A stretch of DNA of 64,000 nucleotides from Anthostomella pinea (GCA_963556695.1 CAUWAG010000020.1:5456001-5520000), one strand, 5' to 3'. Numbered from the stretch's first letter, positions 33,149 to 45,941 are shown. The notes: generated by a model not told the origin, from the letters alone. Made by a program: numbers and translations.

Positions 33149-35424
33149 TCAAAGGAAGGCGCCATCGCCGCCAAGTGGAGGACTACCGCGTCCAGGCGGT
33201 CGTGGTGGTGAACTATGCGGAGTCCCATCTCTACTCCGACTCCGGCTCTCATCCCACCTCCTCCTCCTTTCGCCATAATCCGATGCTGCCATCTCATTAT
33301 CATCACTCCCTTCGCTTCCTCTCGTCGGGGGACTGCCAGTGATACCCCTGCCGTACCGCGATGTCCCCCCAACGTCCGAGAACAGGTCGTTATCATCAGA
33401 GTCGTAGTCGGGGTCGGGACCAGGAATTTGCGGCATCGAGTGCGAATCACCCTTGACCAAGCCCAGCCTCTCCTCCTCGGTCGCGTCCTTCACCCTCATC
33501 TGACGATCCGAGTGGCCTCGAATCCCCATCGAGTGCCGCGACGGCGGGTTCAGTGACGACGACGACGGCAGTGCTTGATCCTGTGCTACGTCAGCTTGAT
33601 GCCGACGAAACACATTTTGGAACGAAAACTGCCGACGTGCTGGTTGTCCCGGGCCCCCGTGCGGCGGCGGTGTCGGCGGCGCGAGCGAGGTGGTGCTAGC
33701 ACCTGGCCGTGGCGGATCCGCAAACTGGATGTGACGATCGGTATCCTCGGACGACGCGATGCTAGCTGCGCCGCCGTATCCCGTCTTCAGCGACCCCGAG
33801 GGCAGGCCATAGCCGTACGGACTAGCTTCATTTCCGTACTTCTGGCCCGGTACTGCGATGTCAGTCAACTGCACAGGGTGCATCGGGCTCTGCATCTTCG
33901 AGCTCTGGTCTTGGTGCTGCTGGCCGAAGTCTGGATGACCCGGGAGGATGCTGCGCGCACGACTCCGCATGGTGCCGGCGATACTAGTAAGAACACCGGG
34001 TGACATCTGCCGACTCCGCTCCTCTTCTAATTCCTCCTCGGACAGAAATCGTGTCCTCCCCAGCGGTGGATGCGCTGGTGTATTGGCGGCGCTGGTTGCG
34101 GTAAAGGGTCGGCTTGCTTGGCTTCCAAGTGTTGTCCTTCTCCGTCGCAGGCCATCCCACTCATATTGTTCTTGACCATCTTCGCTAAGCGGTGCAAGGC
34201 GCTCCTTTTCTTTTTCTTCGTGTAGTCTCCTGAACTCCCGCTCTTCCATCTTCTGCCTTGATTTAGAAAACCGACGAACGATGGCGGCGGCACCCCGAAT
34301 AGCGTCGGCCTTGGGTTCCGTCTCGGGCTGTTCCTGCTCGGCAATGGTCTGAATCTGGTTCAGATTTCCGGCGAAAACAGCAGTGTCCGGTACGTCTTTG
34401 GCGGATTTTGAAAGCTGGAGCAAGACGACTCCAGAGCAGATAGTGAGAAACCCCATGACGACTGTGATGATCTCCGTTGCTGTGCCCTTGAAACCCTGGA
34501 ATAATACAGACGATGTGATGATCGTAGTACTGGTGAAGTAGACGTAATACGTGGGTGTGACCATGGCGGCGTTGAAGAGGTTGAGGGCTTTCTACATCTT
34601 GTGTTAGCAGGTGCTACTGACCCAAAGACTGTCTTGCTTACATTGAGAAAGATGATCTCGGTCACCAGTGTAGCCACCACAAAGATGAGAACAATATACA
34701 GGAACCAGTTGTTGAACTGAGGTTTGCCACCAGCTTGCGCGACAATGGCAGAACCCAGTCCCTGAGTAGCGACGACACTCAATCCTCCAATCCAGCTGCA
34801 TATGGAAATATATGTGAACATATTCTTCTTGCCATAGCGTGGACCAGCCCAGAAGGCCAGAAAGACGGCGCCGACGATGATGACGCCGGCGTAACTCAGA
34901 AAGCCCGGGGCGACGACATAATGTTTCATATCCTGGATGTCTGACACGGAAGATTCCGCCGGGGCGCTCAAGACAATGACGACGGACCCGACGATGCAGA
35001 GAAAGCAGGCGACCTGGCCAACCAGACTGAGCCTCTCCTTTAGGAAGATGGCCGAGAGTACCGTGGTAATAACAACGGATAGGGCTCCCAGCGACGTAAC
35101 CAAGATGGCGTCGGTGAAGGCATAGGCGGCGAAATTGCAGAGCTCTCCAATGATCATAAGGGTCATGCCGCTCCACCAGTACAGGTTCTTGAGATAGCCA
35201 TAGCCCTCGCCGGCGACCTCGCTGTATTTCTCGTTGGCCCTGAGCAAGCCAACCTTCTTCAAGACGAAAGATGTTCCGATGAAGCAGCCTGACGCAATGG
35301 CCAGACCTATACCGATCGCCTTGTAAGCAGGCGGCCGTTCATTCGTGGTGTCTGCGGTGCTCGTCTCATTTGCTCGAGCGTATAGCTGATGCGCCGCATC
35401 GAGGACCTGGAGCGCTGGGTCCAT
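33149..35424 (-). CDS. NIPA-family magnesium transporter
   Basis: NIPA proteins are membrane magnesium transporters with a drug/metabolite-transporter fold. Exons are 35424-34642 and 34591-33149, joined across a 50-nt intron (GTAAGC donor, GCTAAC branch), giving 741 aa. Residues about 35-370 hold roughly nine membrane segments, starting with AIGIGLAIASGCFIGTSFVL and including LVTSLGALSVVITTVLSA and the ICSWIGGLSVVATQGLG region. The long C-terminal half (about residues 380-741) is cytosolic, rich in Arg, Ser, Pro and Asp, with a charged helix (EEREFRRLHEEKEKER) and repeated RSR/SPP motifs; it is probably phosphoregulated. Such tails are common in fungal homologues. Confidence 0.92.
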
Positions 35425-38400
35425 GTTGGTGCCTTTGGCACGCCAAGGGCACGCCGTCTACCGCCTTTGGCCGTCTCGGTCGTCGAGTATCCGCGTAGGC
35501 CAGTGTTTTGGTGTCGTGGTTCTGGGGGTGTTGGAGAGGTTATCGTAGTCGGATATAGTATCGTAGTCGGCGATGGTATTGGAGGTTCGTAGTAGTACTG
35601 CAAGTCGGGCCGTGGCAGATGTGTTGGCGCATGTGAAGAAGAGTAGGGGTCCCCGTTCTTTGTTTTCGTTCCTGGTGCGAAGCCCCAGCCGATCCGCGGC
35701 CAACTGATGCAGCGTCCCAACTACGGAACTCTGTTAGGCGCCGAAGCGTGTGACAGCGGGAGTTAATGATGTCGAGGTCGCTACCTGAAGGGCACGAAAC
35801 TATCGCAAGAGCTGGAGATGGGGGGCAAGCACTGATACGTTTGTTGTGGGCGAAGACGCTGCTAGGGTCTCCTGGGACATGGAGCGATCCTGCTTGGTTG
35901 ACCGTTGATGAAATGCGGCACGCAACCGCAGACGGGCACCAGGCTTGAGAGGACCTTTTGGGGTTTCTCGCTCGACGCTGAAACAAGACGCAGTGGGAAC
36001 AGCGCAAGAGAATGGAAAGACCACCTGCAGATTCAGAGAAGTGGGAGTTGGGCGCAGTCAGGAGAGTTGGAGTTGGAACCGAGGACACGAGGATTGCGTG
36101 GTACTGCAGCCAAACAATAACAGCACTGCATCATAGCCAAGCCCCTAAACACCCCTTGCAGTGGCCCGGGCCATCGCTAAAGGAACCTACCTCTGGTTGG
36201 AAACGAAGAGCTGGCGGCTCCCAGTGGCCTGGGCCCAGGGGCACAGTGCCCCGCCCGTAGCTAGAGAGACAGCTGGAGGCTACAGTGGTGGGGGGCGGGG
36301 TGAATGCCCTTTCGGGAAGCTGTTTATTGTCGTCTGGAGTTCTTTGACTTTTACTTCGCCTCCTTTTCTCTTCACCAACAAGCATCTTCTATCCCACCCT
36401 CTACTTACAGCGGTCGCATTGATCGCTCAATGGTGTCACCACCTATTTCTGCTTCTCCCAGGTACCCTACTTGTATAACAGCATCATCGGTGTGGCCTGA
36501 GAGAACCAGTAACTCCTCAACCCCTGACACAACGACAATTATGTATGTATTCAGCTTTATTACGCTTTTGGGAAGTACCCGGTAGCAACTGGCGCTGATC
36601 ACCCGGGCTCTGATCACCCCAAAGATGGGGTCTATCTCTTGTCTGTGTTTCCTCTTTGTACAAGATTGAAGACTGGCGCATCCACCACCTCGACAACTAC
36701 CCGGGCGACGGTATTCAATGTTCAATGACCCTGGCCACGGTATTGAATGTTGCCGGGTGAGTGAGTCGGGAATACCGACCACACCAACTGTTTGTTGTCT
36801 GTCGGTGGAGGCCTCCCGCGCCTCTGTCACGTCTTTGTCATACCACAGCCGCACCTCATAGGCAAGGTACAGGCAGGTACTCTGTTCCCAAAGAAATGGA
36901 ATGTATCAACTCTGGTGGTCGCTCTTCTTCTCGAACGAACAGCCAACTCATGAATCTCGAGTTCGTAACAGATCGCACATCTTGCAGCCTTCGCTCCCCA
37001 TTCGACAGCCGACAGCCCTGCAAGTTCAGCGTCACATCGCTTCCCCGCCAAGTTGCTCTGTGATGTCAGTGAAGCATCTCAGACACATGTTCGAACAACA
37101 ATGATTGGCCGATAGCCTATAAGCCGCATTTCATTCGCCGCTGGCTGCAACCCGGCGTCGCTTGAGACGCCGTGACGTAGTGTCTTCATCAATCGTTCTG
37201 GCACTCGAGTGTTTGAGGACGATGCCATCCAAACAGCGGGCTGGAAACCTACATCCGCTTGGACGTGTTCAGCAGGCCCTGCAACGCGTAACGGCTTCAC
37301 CTCAGGACACCAGTTGCTGCGGCCCTCTCCATCTCACGCAAGTTGCCCGAACTGGCGGTCTGCCACCCTGTCGAGCCCGGTTACTTGGCGTCCAAGAGGA
37401 GATGTTTTTTGGAGCAGATGTCCCGAGCCTTGGGTTTCAGGGGTTGTAAGGCCTGATCCAATCATGCAGCGAGATCTTGCACACCAAGCGACGGGCGTTT
37501 GCTCCCTTTCAACATCATCGACATCTTCATGGAGCGTTGCCGACTTGAGCAGCACTGCGACGAGACAGAATGACACATCATTTCCTGCTACGAAGCTGGG
37601 CCTTGAGCTGGACACAAGGCCGATTGTTGCATTGAATGAAGTATCATACGGCAGAAGCTACCGAGTTGTTGCATTTTCCCCCGAGCCATTCCGCAGAGCA
37701 AGGAGCAAGGAGCACGGGTACGATGATATTCGGACAACATGAACTACATGGTGAACATAGGCAGATTTAGACAGCGGTCGTCTCCAGCAACAGCCGAGCT
37801 GATCAGGCCTACGTTTGTGTCGGCTTCTCCTGCGGTTCCCTACGATTCTACCGTGGGGAATCACGACCTCATTGGACTCGGCGTATTCCCTTCGTGGGTA
37901 AGACACTTTCAATGAGTCCATAATCGCTGGCGGAGTGTCCTGGTTGCCCTTATCGGAATGAGTCTATTCACGATGGGTACGGTGTGGCTGTTCATCTGTC
38001 CCGTCATGTTTTCCAGCGCCATGAAGTCTACGATGAAATTGAGATGCCGATCCGACTTCGGTAGAGGACAGTGAAGATATTGCCAACTCATGTCGCGAAT
38101 ATGCCTCGAAGGCATGCATTTCCGATGCAGTAGTCACTGAATTACTGGTCCATACTCATATCCGACGAAATCGTCTGAACCCCTTTCTAGTCATACTCTG
38201 CTATAATGAAATCGTGACAATCGCTTTGTACCTATCGAGCGAGTATATGAGAAGGAGTTTGATTCTTCTACCAAACACATTTAAATACCAAGCTATAGAA
38301 TTCCTTCAGAAGCACCGAAACCTCTTAAACAATTTTTGCGATACAAGTAAGCTCCTAAGTCTAGCACGCGTAACGAGTGTAGAGACACTTTTTACGATAT

Positions 38401-38457
38401 ATCCTCTCCACAAGAGTATCTTCTTCCACGTAGAACCCTACCTGGCCTTGCTTCAAC
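35425..38457. other. 3-kb intergenic region, no gene supported
   Basis: The left end is the NIPA promoter, with GC-rich and pyrimidine-rich stretches near 36170-36380. A 177-codon plus-strand frame at 37209-37742 has no recognisable domain and overlaps others. Nothing here meets the standard for a gene. Confidence 0.45.
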
Positions 38458-39927
38458 ATGGACCCCAAAGCGCCACCCCGTGTCTCGACGATGCGCAAGT
38501 TTCTACGGCGCTTTGTCCAAAGGGAAAGGCTTAACCATATTCTAGAGGTGGCTTTGCAAGAGGCATCGCAAGGTACCATTACGGGCCCTTTGAGCAGGCT
38601 CGTTTCTTCCCTTTCTTCTCGCGCGCCAAGGCTCAGTCTGGGGCCCAAGGAAGACTTGCTCGAGGAGGAAAACATGTTTCTGTACTCACCTCAAGTATGG
38701 TACCATGTGCGTTTAGGGCAGGTTCTTAACAAGCGATACCGGATCATCTCGAAGCTAGGCTGGGGTGCGACTTCAACCGTGTGGCTCGCTCGAGATCTAA
38801 AGTACAGGATCTAATACCAGCTCCTCTGCACAAGCAAGTGTGTCCTATTGGCTGACAACCTCTTACCTAGAAAGGACCGGTACGTGAGCGTCAAAGTCTG
38901 CGCCAACTACTTTGACCAACGGCCCCGCGAGCTTGATATCCTGATCCGTCTCCAAGAAACCAAGTCCAGCCACGTGGGAAGGAAATACGTGCTCCAGCTT
39001 CTGGACCACTTCACCATCCGCGACGACTACAAATCGCTCCAATGCTTCGTTTTCAACGCCCTGGGCCCTCATGTGCGAGTAATCGTCCCCAGTGATACGC
39101 AGTGGCTAGACTTGGACTGGGTGAAGAAGCAGCTGTGGCTTCTTCTTCACGCCTTTGACTACCTTCATACGGACGTCAAGATTATTCATTGCGGTATGTT
39201 GAAATCGACGAAGAGAGGGGTCGAGTTGAGCGTCGATGATTAACAATAATTGAAGATTGCTGGCACTCAAACATTCTCTGCCTAATTGAAGACGAACGCG
39301 ACTTGGGGACCCTCGAGGAGCTCGAGAAAACCAATCCAAGTGAGCAAAAGGTAAGGGGAGACGGCGTGCTCTATAGGTCTCGCAGGGTCGTCCCCCACAG
39401 AGGGGGGTTCGAAAGGCCTTGTCTGGCCGACCTGGGAAACGCTCGGCTCAACGAGGCTGCGTTCAGCGATCAGACGCTCGCAGAGGTCCGCGCCTATCGT
39501 GGCTCTACGGAAGAGTGGTTCGATAGGCCGATCACAGACATAAAATGGTTGTTCAACTCGGTCAATACAAGCAACCCATTTCGGAGTGCAGTGCAGCTGA
39601 TAGGCAATGGCGGCAGTACTCACAGATCGTTGACGGGGTTCGACTGTACACCAAGCCAGGGATCGCTCCCCCCACCAACGGTAAGTGATTCAAATACTCC
39701 TCGACGATGGTTGAGGGGCATTCGGCCTCCGATGCTGACAGAAAGCAGCTACGTCACCCGAGGAACCCCCTAACCACGACGTCCAGCTTCCCCAAGTCGA
39801 GATCTCGGAAGAAGAAAAGCAGGAATTTCTCGCGTGGATGTATAAGTGGGAACGTTGTGACGACCAGAATGTTTCAGTGAAAGACGTGCTCGCGGATTCC
39901 ATGTTCCGGGGGCAGGCGCCTGCTTAA
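38458..39927 (+). CDS. SRPK-like serine/threonine kinase with shortened C-lobe
   Basis: SRPK-type kinases phosphorylate Arg/Ser-rich splicing factors. Five exons close in phase: 38458-38801, 38871-39193, 39256-39560, 39626-39680 and 39749-39927, giving 401 aa. Features are the P-loop LGWGATSTVWLARD near residue 102, the ATP-lysine in VSVKVC, IIHCDCWHSNIL in place of HTDIKxDNIL, and DLG (CLADLGNA) in place of DFG. The catalytic-loop Lys is replaced. After RAYRGSTEEWF the usual APE and helix F-G region is missing, and the protein jumps to a final-helix segment near EEKQEFLAWMYKWE. It is therefore probably a pseudokinase or a gene in decay. The intron at 39561-39625 is my least certain junction. 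Confidence 0.6.
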
Positions 39928-40587
39928 GATGGGATGGGAACTAGGTTGTTGGCCCAGTCAGAGGCTTTATAGAATAAAGTAGCGAAAAGGACTTGTTGTG
40001 TCATGTGCCTTCAACTTCGCCCGGTATGGTCTGGGACGGCAGCTTGAGAAGAAATTTCTTGTGTAATTCAATTCTTGGCCGTCGGGAACATTTTGTATTG
40101 GCGATAAAAGGGGTGGGGGGGTTTGAAGTTTTCAGCACGAGAACGTAACCACAATAATCATGCTGTGCTTCAACCCCGATAGATAGCCTTCCTTGAAGGA
40201 CCAGATGGATGACCCCAAGGTCATACCGCCGCAACAACGGGGATGGGCCCGTGAGCGGGACTGACTGTACTTATTATCTTGAGACCTCCACAACCCTGCG
40301 ATGCAGAGGCTCTGGGAGGCGTGGTTTGCACTACTGAGGAGCTACCCCCCACGTTAAAAACAAAACAAACAAACAAACAAACAAACATGCTGTGCTTCAA
40401 CTTTTATCTAGTGATGTCCCTAGAATTACCACACTCTCTGCCGGTCATTCAATCCTCTCGTACTGGTGAGTTATTCTTGTGACCTCGATGTCTGGATGTA
40501 AATAATAAATAAGTTCCCCGCATCCTCCATCCCGGGTTCCGGGCCGGCTCCGCATCGCGGATCTCCGAGCCTCCCCGCAAAGCCTAG
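39928..40587. other. Intergenic with an AAAC microsatellite
   Basis: An (AAAC)n run of about six units lies at 40361-40386. A poly-G stretch (GGTGGGGGGG) lies near 40112. No gene is seen. The right end probably carries the GH92 promoter. Confidence 0.5.
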
Positions 40588-43344
40588 ATGCAGCTTATCC
40601 GCACCAGGATGAGATCGACGGTGAAGGCAAAGATCGTCCCTCATACATACTTGGGCAGGTCATGTGTCCGGTTGACTTCCGGTCCTGACTCCTTCACAAC
40701 ATATAGCCAACATAGCAAGCACCAGCTCGTGCTCAGCCTCTCAACCATATCATCCAGCTGCAGATTCTGTGCGAGCGCCGCCGCAAGTTGGTTGCCACAT
40801 TGGATGCGATCCAGCAACATGCGCACCGCTATATTATGGCCAGGCGTCGTCTTCCAGACGCTTTGCCGGTCCGCTCACGCCCGCGTAATCACACAACCAC
40901 CACGCGACGAGGCGGTTGGGCCAAACTACCACGCCCATGCCGACGTCCTCCGGTACGTCAATCCGAAGATCGGCACGTACGGCACCTCGCCCAACGACAA
41001 CGGGGGCATGATCCCCTCCGTCTCCGTGCCCTTCGGCATGACGCGATGGACGCCCCAGACGCGCGAGAACTACATCTCGCAGGTGCCCTACCACGACGCG
41101 GACGCTTTCATCCACGGCTTTCAGGCCACGCACCAGCCCGCGATATGGATGGGCGAGCTGGGCCAGGTAGTGCTGGCGCCGGGATGGGGACGGGAGGTCA
41201 AGGTGCCCTTTGAGCAGCGGGTGCTCTCGTTCCGCAAGGAAGACGAGGTTAGCACCCCGTACGTATACGAGGTTCTCCTGGATGCGGATACGACAGGCGA
41301 ACATGACTGGGACCTCACGGAGGCTGCTGCAGCAGAGGGACCGGTTCCGGGGGGCGTTGGCTCTGTGCCGGACGATGTCCGGGATGGTGCGAATGGACGG
41401 ACGAGGAAAAGAGACGACGTCCATGCTGACCCCTACAGTCGTGGAATCCGAGTTGCGATGACTGCTTTGGCACATACCAGTTTCTTGCGCTTCGATTTCG
41501 AAGAAACTTCGGATCTGTCGATCGAGAAGGAGAGCCACGAGCCCTACGTTTTCATACAAGCGACGCGGCAGAACTGGACTGGGCATGTCCAGATTGATCT
41601 AGAGCACCAGGAGATCTGGGCAAGCAACCCGCAGCGGCAGGACTATCGCCTTGGACCTAACAAGCCGGCGTCCTTCAGTGGATATTTTGTGTCTCGGTTC
41701 TCCCAGCCATTCACATCGTATGGAACGACTACTGGAGGTGACATCTCCGCAGCTTCATTGAAAGCCTCTGGCGAGTCACTTAGTGCCTACGCACGATTCC
41801 CTTCGCACACTACGCGAGTCGAGGTCCGCACCGGCGTGTCATTCGTCAGCATCGAGCAAGCGCGGAGGAATCTGGATATCGAGATTCCCGACGGCACTTC
41901 ATTTGAAGACACAGTCGATTCGGCGAAGTCCGCCTGGCTGGAGAAGCTGGGTCGCGTGACTATTGAAGGAGTCAATTCCACGGACGAGAAGCACGACCCA
42001 CGAACAATCTGGTACACTGGCCTCTTCCACGCGCTCCAGTACCCCAGTGACTTCTCGGAGCCTACCAGCAGCGATCCGGCCAGTCCGCGCACATTCTACA
42101 ATGGCTACACTGATAGTATACACGAGAGTAACGAGTCCTACTACCAATCGTGGTCTATCTGGGATACATACCGGGCTGAACACTCCCTTCTCACGTTGTT
42201 CGCTCCTGAGCGTGTAAACGGCATGATGCGGTCTCTCCTGAACATCTTCGAATGGACTGGTAGACTCCCGATGTGGGCCAACATGGTCGAGACCAACATC
42301 ATGATCGCCACGAATGCCGACGCGGTGCTAGCAAATGCGCTGTCCCGGGGTTTCCGCTCGTTCGACATCGGGAAAGCTTGGGCGGCAGTGCGAAAGGACG
42401 CCTACGAGCCACCAGATAGAGACACGGAGCTGTTGTACTACGATCGCGAACCTGGTACCCCATATGAGGCCCGCGCTGGCCTGACGAGCTACATGGAACA
42501 TGGCTGGGTCGATAGCGACGGCTGGTCGGAGTCAGGTTCTCGAACTTTGGACTATGCGTTCAATGACGCGGCATGCGCTGTCGTCGCACGAGAAGCAGGC
42601 GAAGAAGCAGATGCAGATGAGCTGGAGGCTAGGGCGAAGAACTACAAACACATCTGGAACGCGGAGACTCAGTTCATGCAGGCACGCAACGCCAACGGCT
42701 CCTGGGCGAACGACACGTGGGGCTGGACTGAAGGCGACAAGTGGGTGTACACATTCGACGTACTGCACGACGTAGACGGGCTAGCAGAGCTGTTCGACGG
42801 CGGCCGGGACGGCATGAAGACCAAGCTCGACGAGCACTTTGACGGTGGGCACAACATGCACAGCAATGAGCCGTCTCACCATGTGCCATACCTATAATCG
42901 ATGATCGGGTATCCGGGTTCGGCGGCAGAGCGCATCCGCAGCCTAGCCTGGGAGAACTACAACGCGACCAGCGCGGGACTGAGCGGCAATGAGGACCTGG
43001 GACAGATGAGCGCGTGGTACGTGTTCTCGGCGCTGGGCTTTTACGCAGTCAATCCGGCAGGCGACGAATACATACTTGGCTCGCCGTTCTTTGAGATGGT
43101 CACTATCAAACTTCCCGCGGGAGTGGCGAGTGGCGGCGAGGTCGATGTGGGTGGTGGTCAGGACAAGGGGCTGGTGATTTCTGCTCCGGGCGCTACGACA
43201 ATGCCGTATGTGAAAGGACTGGCCATCGATGGGAAGGCGATAAGTCACCCCGTAATACGGCATGGCGAGTTGGTGAGTGCAAGCTTGATCGAGTTTGAGA
43301 TGAGTGAGACACCCACAGCTTGGGGAGGGGAGGGCGATTTATAA
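40588..43344 (+). pseudogene. GH92 alpha-1,2-mannosidase with one in-frame stop
   Basis: GH92 enzymes are calcium-dependent exo-alpha-mannosidases acting on fungal or glycoprotein mannan. The frame is open from 40588; likely starts are the ATGs at 40804 or 40819, which precede a hydrophobic secretion-like segment and give the usual family length (about 845 aa). Landmarks are VLRYVNPKIGTYG, NGGMIPSVSVPFGM, YYQSWSIWDTYRAEHSL, SNEPSHHVPYL, then after the stop GLSGNEDLGQMSAWYVFSA and GSPFFEMV. A TAA at 42895-42897 sits where a Tyr codon is expected, and the same frame continues intact for 148 codons. As sequenced, the product lacks the C-terminal part carrying the GNEDxGQMSAWY catalytic region. 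A sequencing error cannot be excluded. Confidence 0.88.
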
Positions 43345-44025
43345 GGACCTCCCGAATATTTCCAGGACTGCGTGGATTATTAGCCAAGTTGTATTTCCCC
43401 TTGGTCACCTGTTCTTGTCGGCTTGCCATCGTGACTGATGAGAGCCTAGGCTTGAGCAACTCATGTGTGACAAGGAAAATCAGAAAATGTAATTTACTTT
43501 ACGTACAGCACGGGGGTTTCCGCTCCTTGTTGTGGTTGAGGGCACTAACAGTTGAAGAGCTCCATAATGCAGAATGGCCTACTATTCATCCGTACAAGAC
43601 GACTTCGTGAGGAGCGTACCTGATTATCGTGCTCCCTTACCACAAAGAACGGCTTCAAGGAAATTTCAAAGTTGTATGGCTCAAATCTATTGTGTACTTT
43701 TCTTTTTGGTCATGGATTGCATGCCGTCCCCCATTGTTCGCCATTGTTCCGATCAGCCCGAACCCCTTCAGTTCATGAAGACACAAAGAAGATGTTACCA
43801 AATCTCTTCATGAGCCAGGACTAATTGCGAAGGACGGATTTCTGTATATATTCGGAATGGACCACCGCGTATGTAGTCGTCTCTCGACAAGAAATCCAAG
43901 CTCTCGAACGGCACCATCCCTGGCTCTGATTCATATCCTCAAGCTCTTGATCGTCACCACTCCTGGCTCTGATTCAAGGCTACCATTAATTCATCGAGCT
44001 ATCGGAGAAGATCACCTACAACAAG
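43345..44025. other. Intergenic, no gene seen
   Basis: No supported gene. An approximate repeat reading CTGATTCATATCCTCAAGCTC / CTGATTCAAGGC occurs near 43925-43980 in the leader of the next gene. Confidence 0.4.
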
Positions 44026-44778
44026 ATGCCTACCATGCGTCACGTCACCGATGCCGACATCGGGTACTGGCCGGACCTAGCCAAATACATAACTGCATAT
44101 GCACCCTATACACCCAAGCCGGAGAACTGGACGCCTGTCCACATCAGCCTGGAGTGTCTAGTCTGCCGGAGTGGACAGCTGAAGCTCCCCTCGTGGGTGA
44201 CCGACCCAGATAAAATGACAGAATCATCCGAGGAACTATGCGTCCTGCCGTGCGGCCACTTCCTGGGCTTCGATTGCATGCAGATGTGTGTGGCGCAGTC
44301 AGAAGCAGATGGCCGCACGCCGAGCTGTCCAAAATGCAGACTGGAGCTCACCTACACTAAATGCAAGCACGAGATACCCCTGAGAGCAGTCCCGGAGCTG
44401 GATGCGGATCCGAGAAATGTTGTGCAAAACCAAGTCCCGTACGCCCGAACACACAGGCTTCGCGAAGCCGGTAGCGAGAACGACATTCGGTTCAAGGATA
44501 CCGCCACCTGGAATGATCGCCATATCGATGGTACCGGTGAGACCGTTGCATACAGCGTGGTGATCGGATCGCACTGCCAGTCTTGCGAGAAGGAGCTATT
44601 GTTGAAGAAACTCTCAGACCTTTGGCATACCTTTTTCCGCAGAGATATCAGTGCGTTCAAAGATGATCTCGCCGGCTACGAGGCTGCATACAGTGGCGAT
44701 GAACATGGAACAAATGAGCTTCGCAGGTTGGTAGGTACGAACTGGTCTAGACTGCAGGACAAACTCGCGCAGTGGTGA
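44026..44778 (+). CDS. RING-finger domain protein
   Basis: A 250-aa single-exon protein. The RING-like zinc site is CLVC near residue 44, then LCVLPCGHFLGFDC near 73-85, MCV, and SCPKCR near 100, giving a Cys/His ligand series typical of RING-HC E3 ubiquitin ligases with a longer first loop. A second CxxC (HCQSCEKE) lies near residue 185. The rest is hydrophilic and helical, with no signal peptide or membrane segment. Related small RING proteins are common as lineage-specific families in Hypocreales; the substrate is unknown. The frame may start at 44026 or at the Met three codons later. Confidence 0.75.
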   Translation: MPTMRHVTDADIGYWPDLAKYITAYAPYTPKPENWTPVHISLECLVCRSGQLKLPSWVTDPDKMTESSEELCVLPCGHFLGFDCMQMCVAQSEADGRTPSCPKCRLELTYTKCKHEIPLRAVPELDADPRNVVQNQVPYARTHRLREAGSENDIRFKDTATWNDRHIDGTGETVAYSVVIGSHCQSCEKELLLKKLSDLWHTFFRRDISAFKDDLAGYEAAYSGDEHGTNELRRLVGTNWSRLQDKLAQW

Positions 44779-45359
44779 AAGGTAGGGTGATTACAAAAGC
44801 TTCGCCAATCGCATAGCTGTTAATCACGGCAAAGATGCTAAATAGACCACTTCGTTTTCGTCAGTACCGTAACTTTGGATCAGGCCTCTAGATATTATGC
44901 ATACCTTAACCCTCCTCGGGATTGTCAATTCCATCGCGAGTAAATATTATACCATTGGCCACTTGCAATGCGCGTGCGAGCATGACTGACCTGTAGGTAT
45001 GCAGCACAGACGTCTGGGGGAGGTATACCCGTACACGTGATGACGCCCGGCCTTATCCAATGTGTCAAACAGTGCGTAAGGTGGTTCGTGTGCTTGAAAA
45101 TGAGTATTCTGGTGATTCCATGTACGTGGGTGTAATCTGGACGGATCTGTTGCGGGCTAGGTTGCCCCTATTGGCCTTATTCGCTGCACTGCCACCTCCC
45201 TGAACGCCACTGTGGCTTGCGCGCCATTCAACACAATGGGCATCACAGTATTCCATCTCACGCGAACCCCAGCTTGCCCTGCTGCTCTCACCGTTGAGTA
45301 TATGCACCGGCTGACCTCTTCCCACTTTTAAATCTACCCCTGCCCGTATCTACTCAGGG
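44779..45359. other. RING gene 3' flank
   Basis: No gene seen. A minus-strand 86-codon frame at 45065-45325 lacks features. Confidence 0.4.
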
Positions 45360-45941
45360 TATGAGTACTTTATGCCCCTGCTACCTAATTTTAGTACGCT
45401 AGATATGCGCCAATCACACTCTTGCTACCTAATTCCAGTGCGCTGAGTATGTACCACTCATGATCCGATTATGATCTGCTCATGATCCGCTTATGATCCG
45501 CTCACGGGTTGCTAACGATATTTGTTAGATACTAGCACTAATGATGTCACGTGTGACGGTGTACAGCTGTATCCACCTGGTTTGATGCTGAGTCATCAGG
45601 TCACGTGTAGATTAGATAAGGAGACCAGGACCATATGTGCTGCAGCCTCGGCTGTACGCACACCTGTTCCTTTTCTTCGACCTTGGTCATTCTGGTAATC
45701 AACGTCCGTGTATTCAACAATATTTTACCATATTACAAAAGAACCTTAAGCCTTAACCTTAACCCGAAGCTCTAACCACTAACCCTAACTACTAACCGAC
45801 CATTAACCTTAACCGGCGCGGTATACTTATAATCTGATTATAATCCGCTCATGATCCGATCATTAGCGGTTCAATGAGTGAGTATGGTCCGTGCATACCT
45901 AGCGCACTGGAATTAGGTGTCAGGGGTATGAAGTATTCATA
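45360..45941. mobile_element. 582-bp MITE-like element with 49-bp terminal inverted repeats
   Basis: The left end TATGAGTACTTTATGCCCCT (45360 on) is matched by the inverted right end TATGAATACTTCATACCCCT (45941 backward). The similarity runs 49 bp with nine mismatches, eight of them transitions. If the outer TA is a target-site duplication, insertion would be at TA as in Tc1/mariner relatives. The subterminal regions carry repeated ATGATCCG words on both sides. There is no transposase frame, so it is non-autonomous. Confidence 0.75.
45742..45814. repeat. Degenerate telomere-like (CCCTAA) tract inside the MITE-like element
   Basis: Reads as a series of CCTTAA, CTTAACCC, CTAACC, AACCCTAACT and CCTTAACC words in the middle of the inverted-repeat element. 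It could be decayed interstitial telomeric repeat or a simple-sequence core of the element. Confidence 0.5.

Noticed and set aside
37209..37742. 177-codon frame on the plus strand
   Set aside because: No domain, overlapping frames and no splice context.
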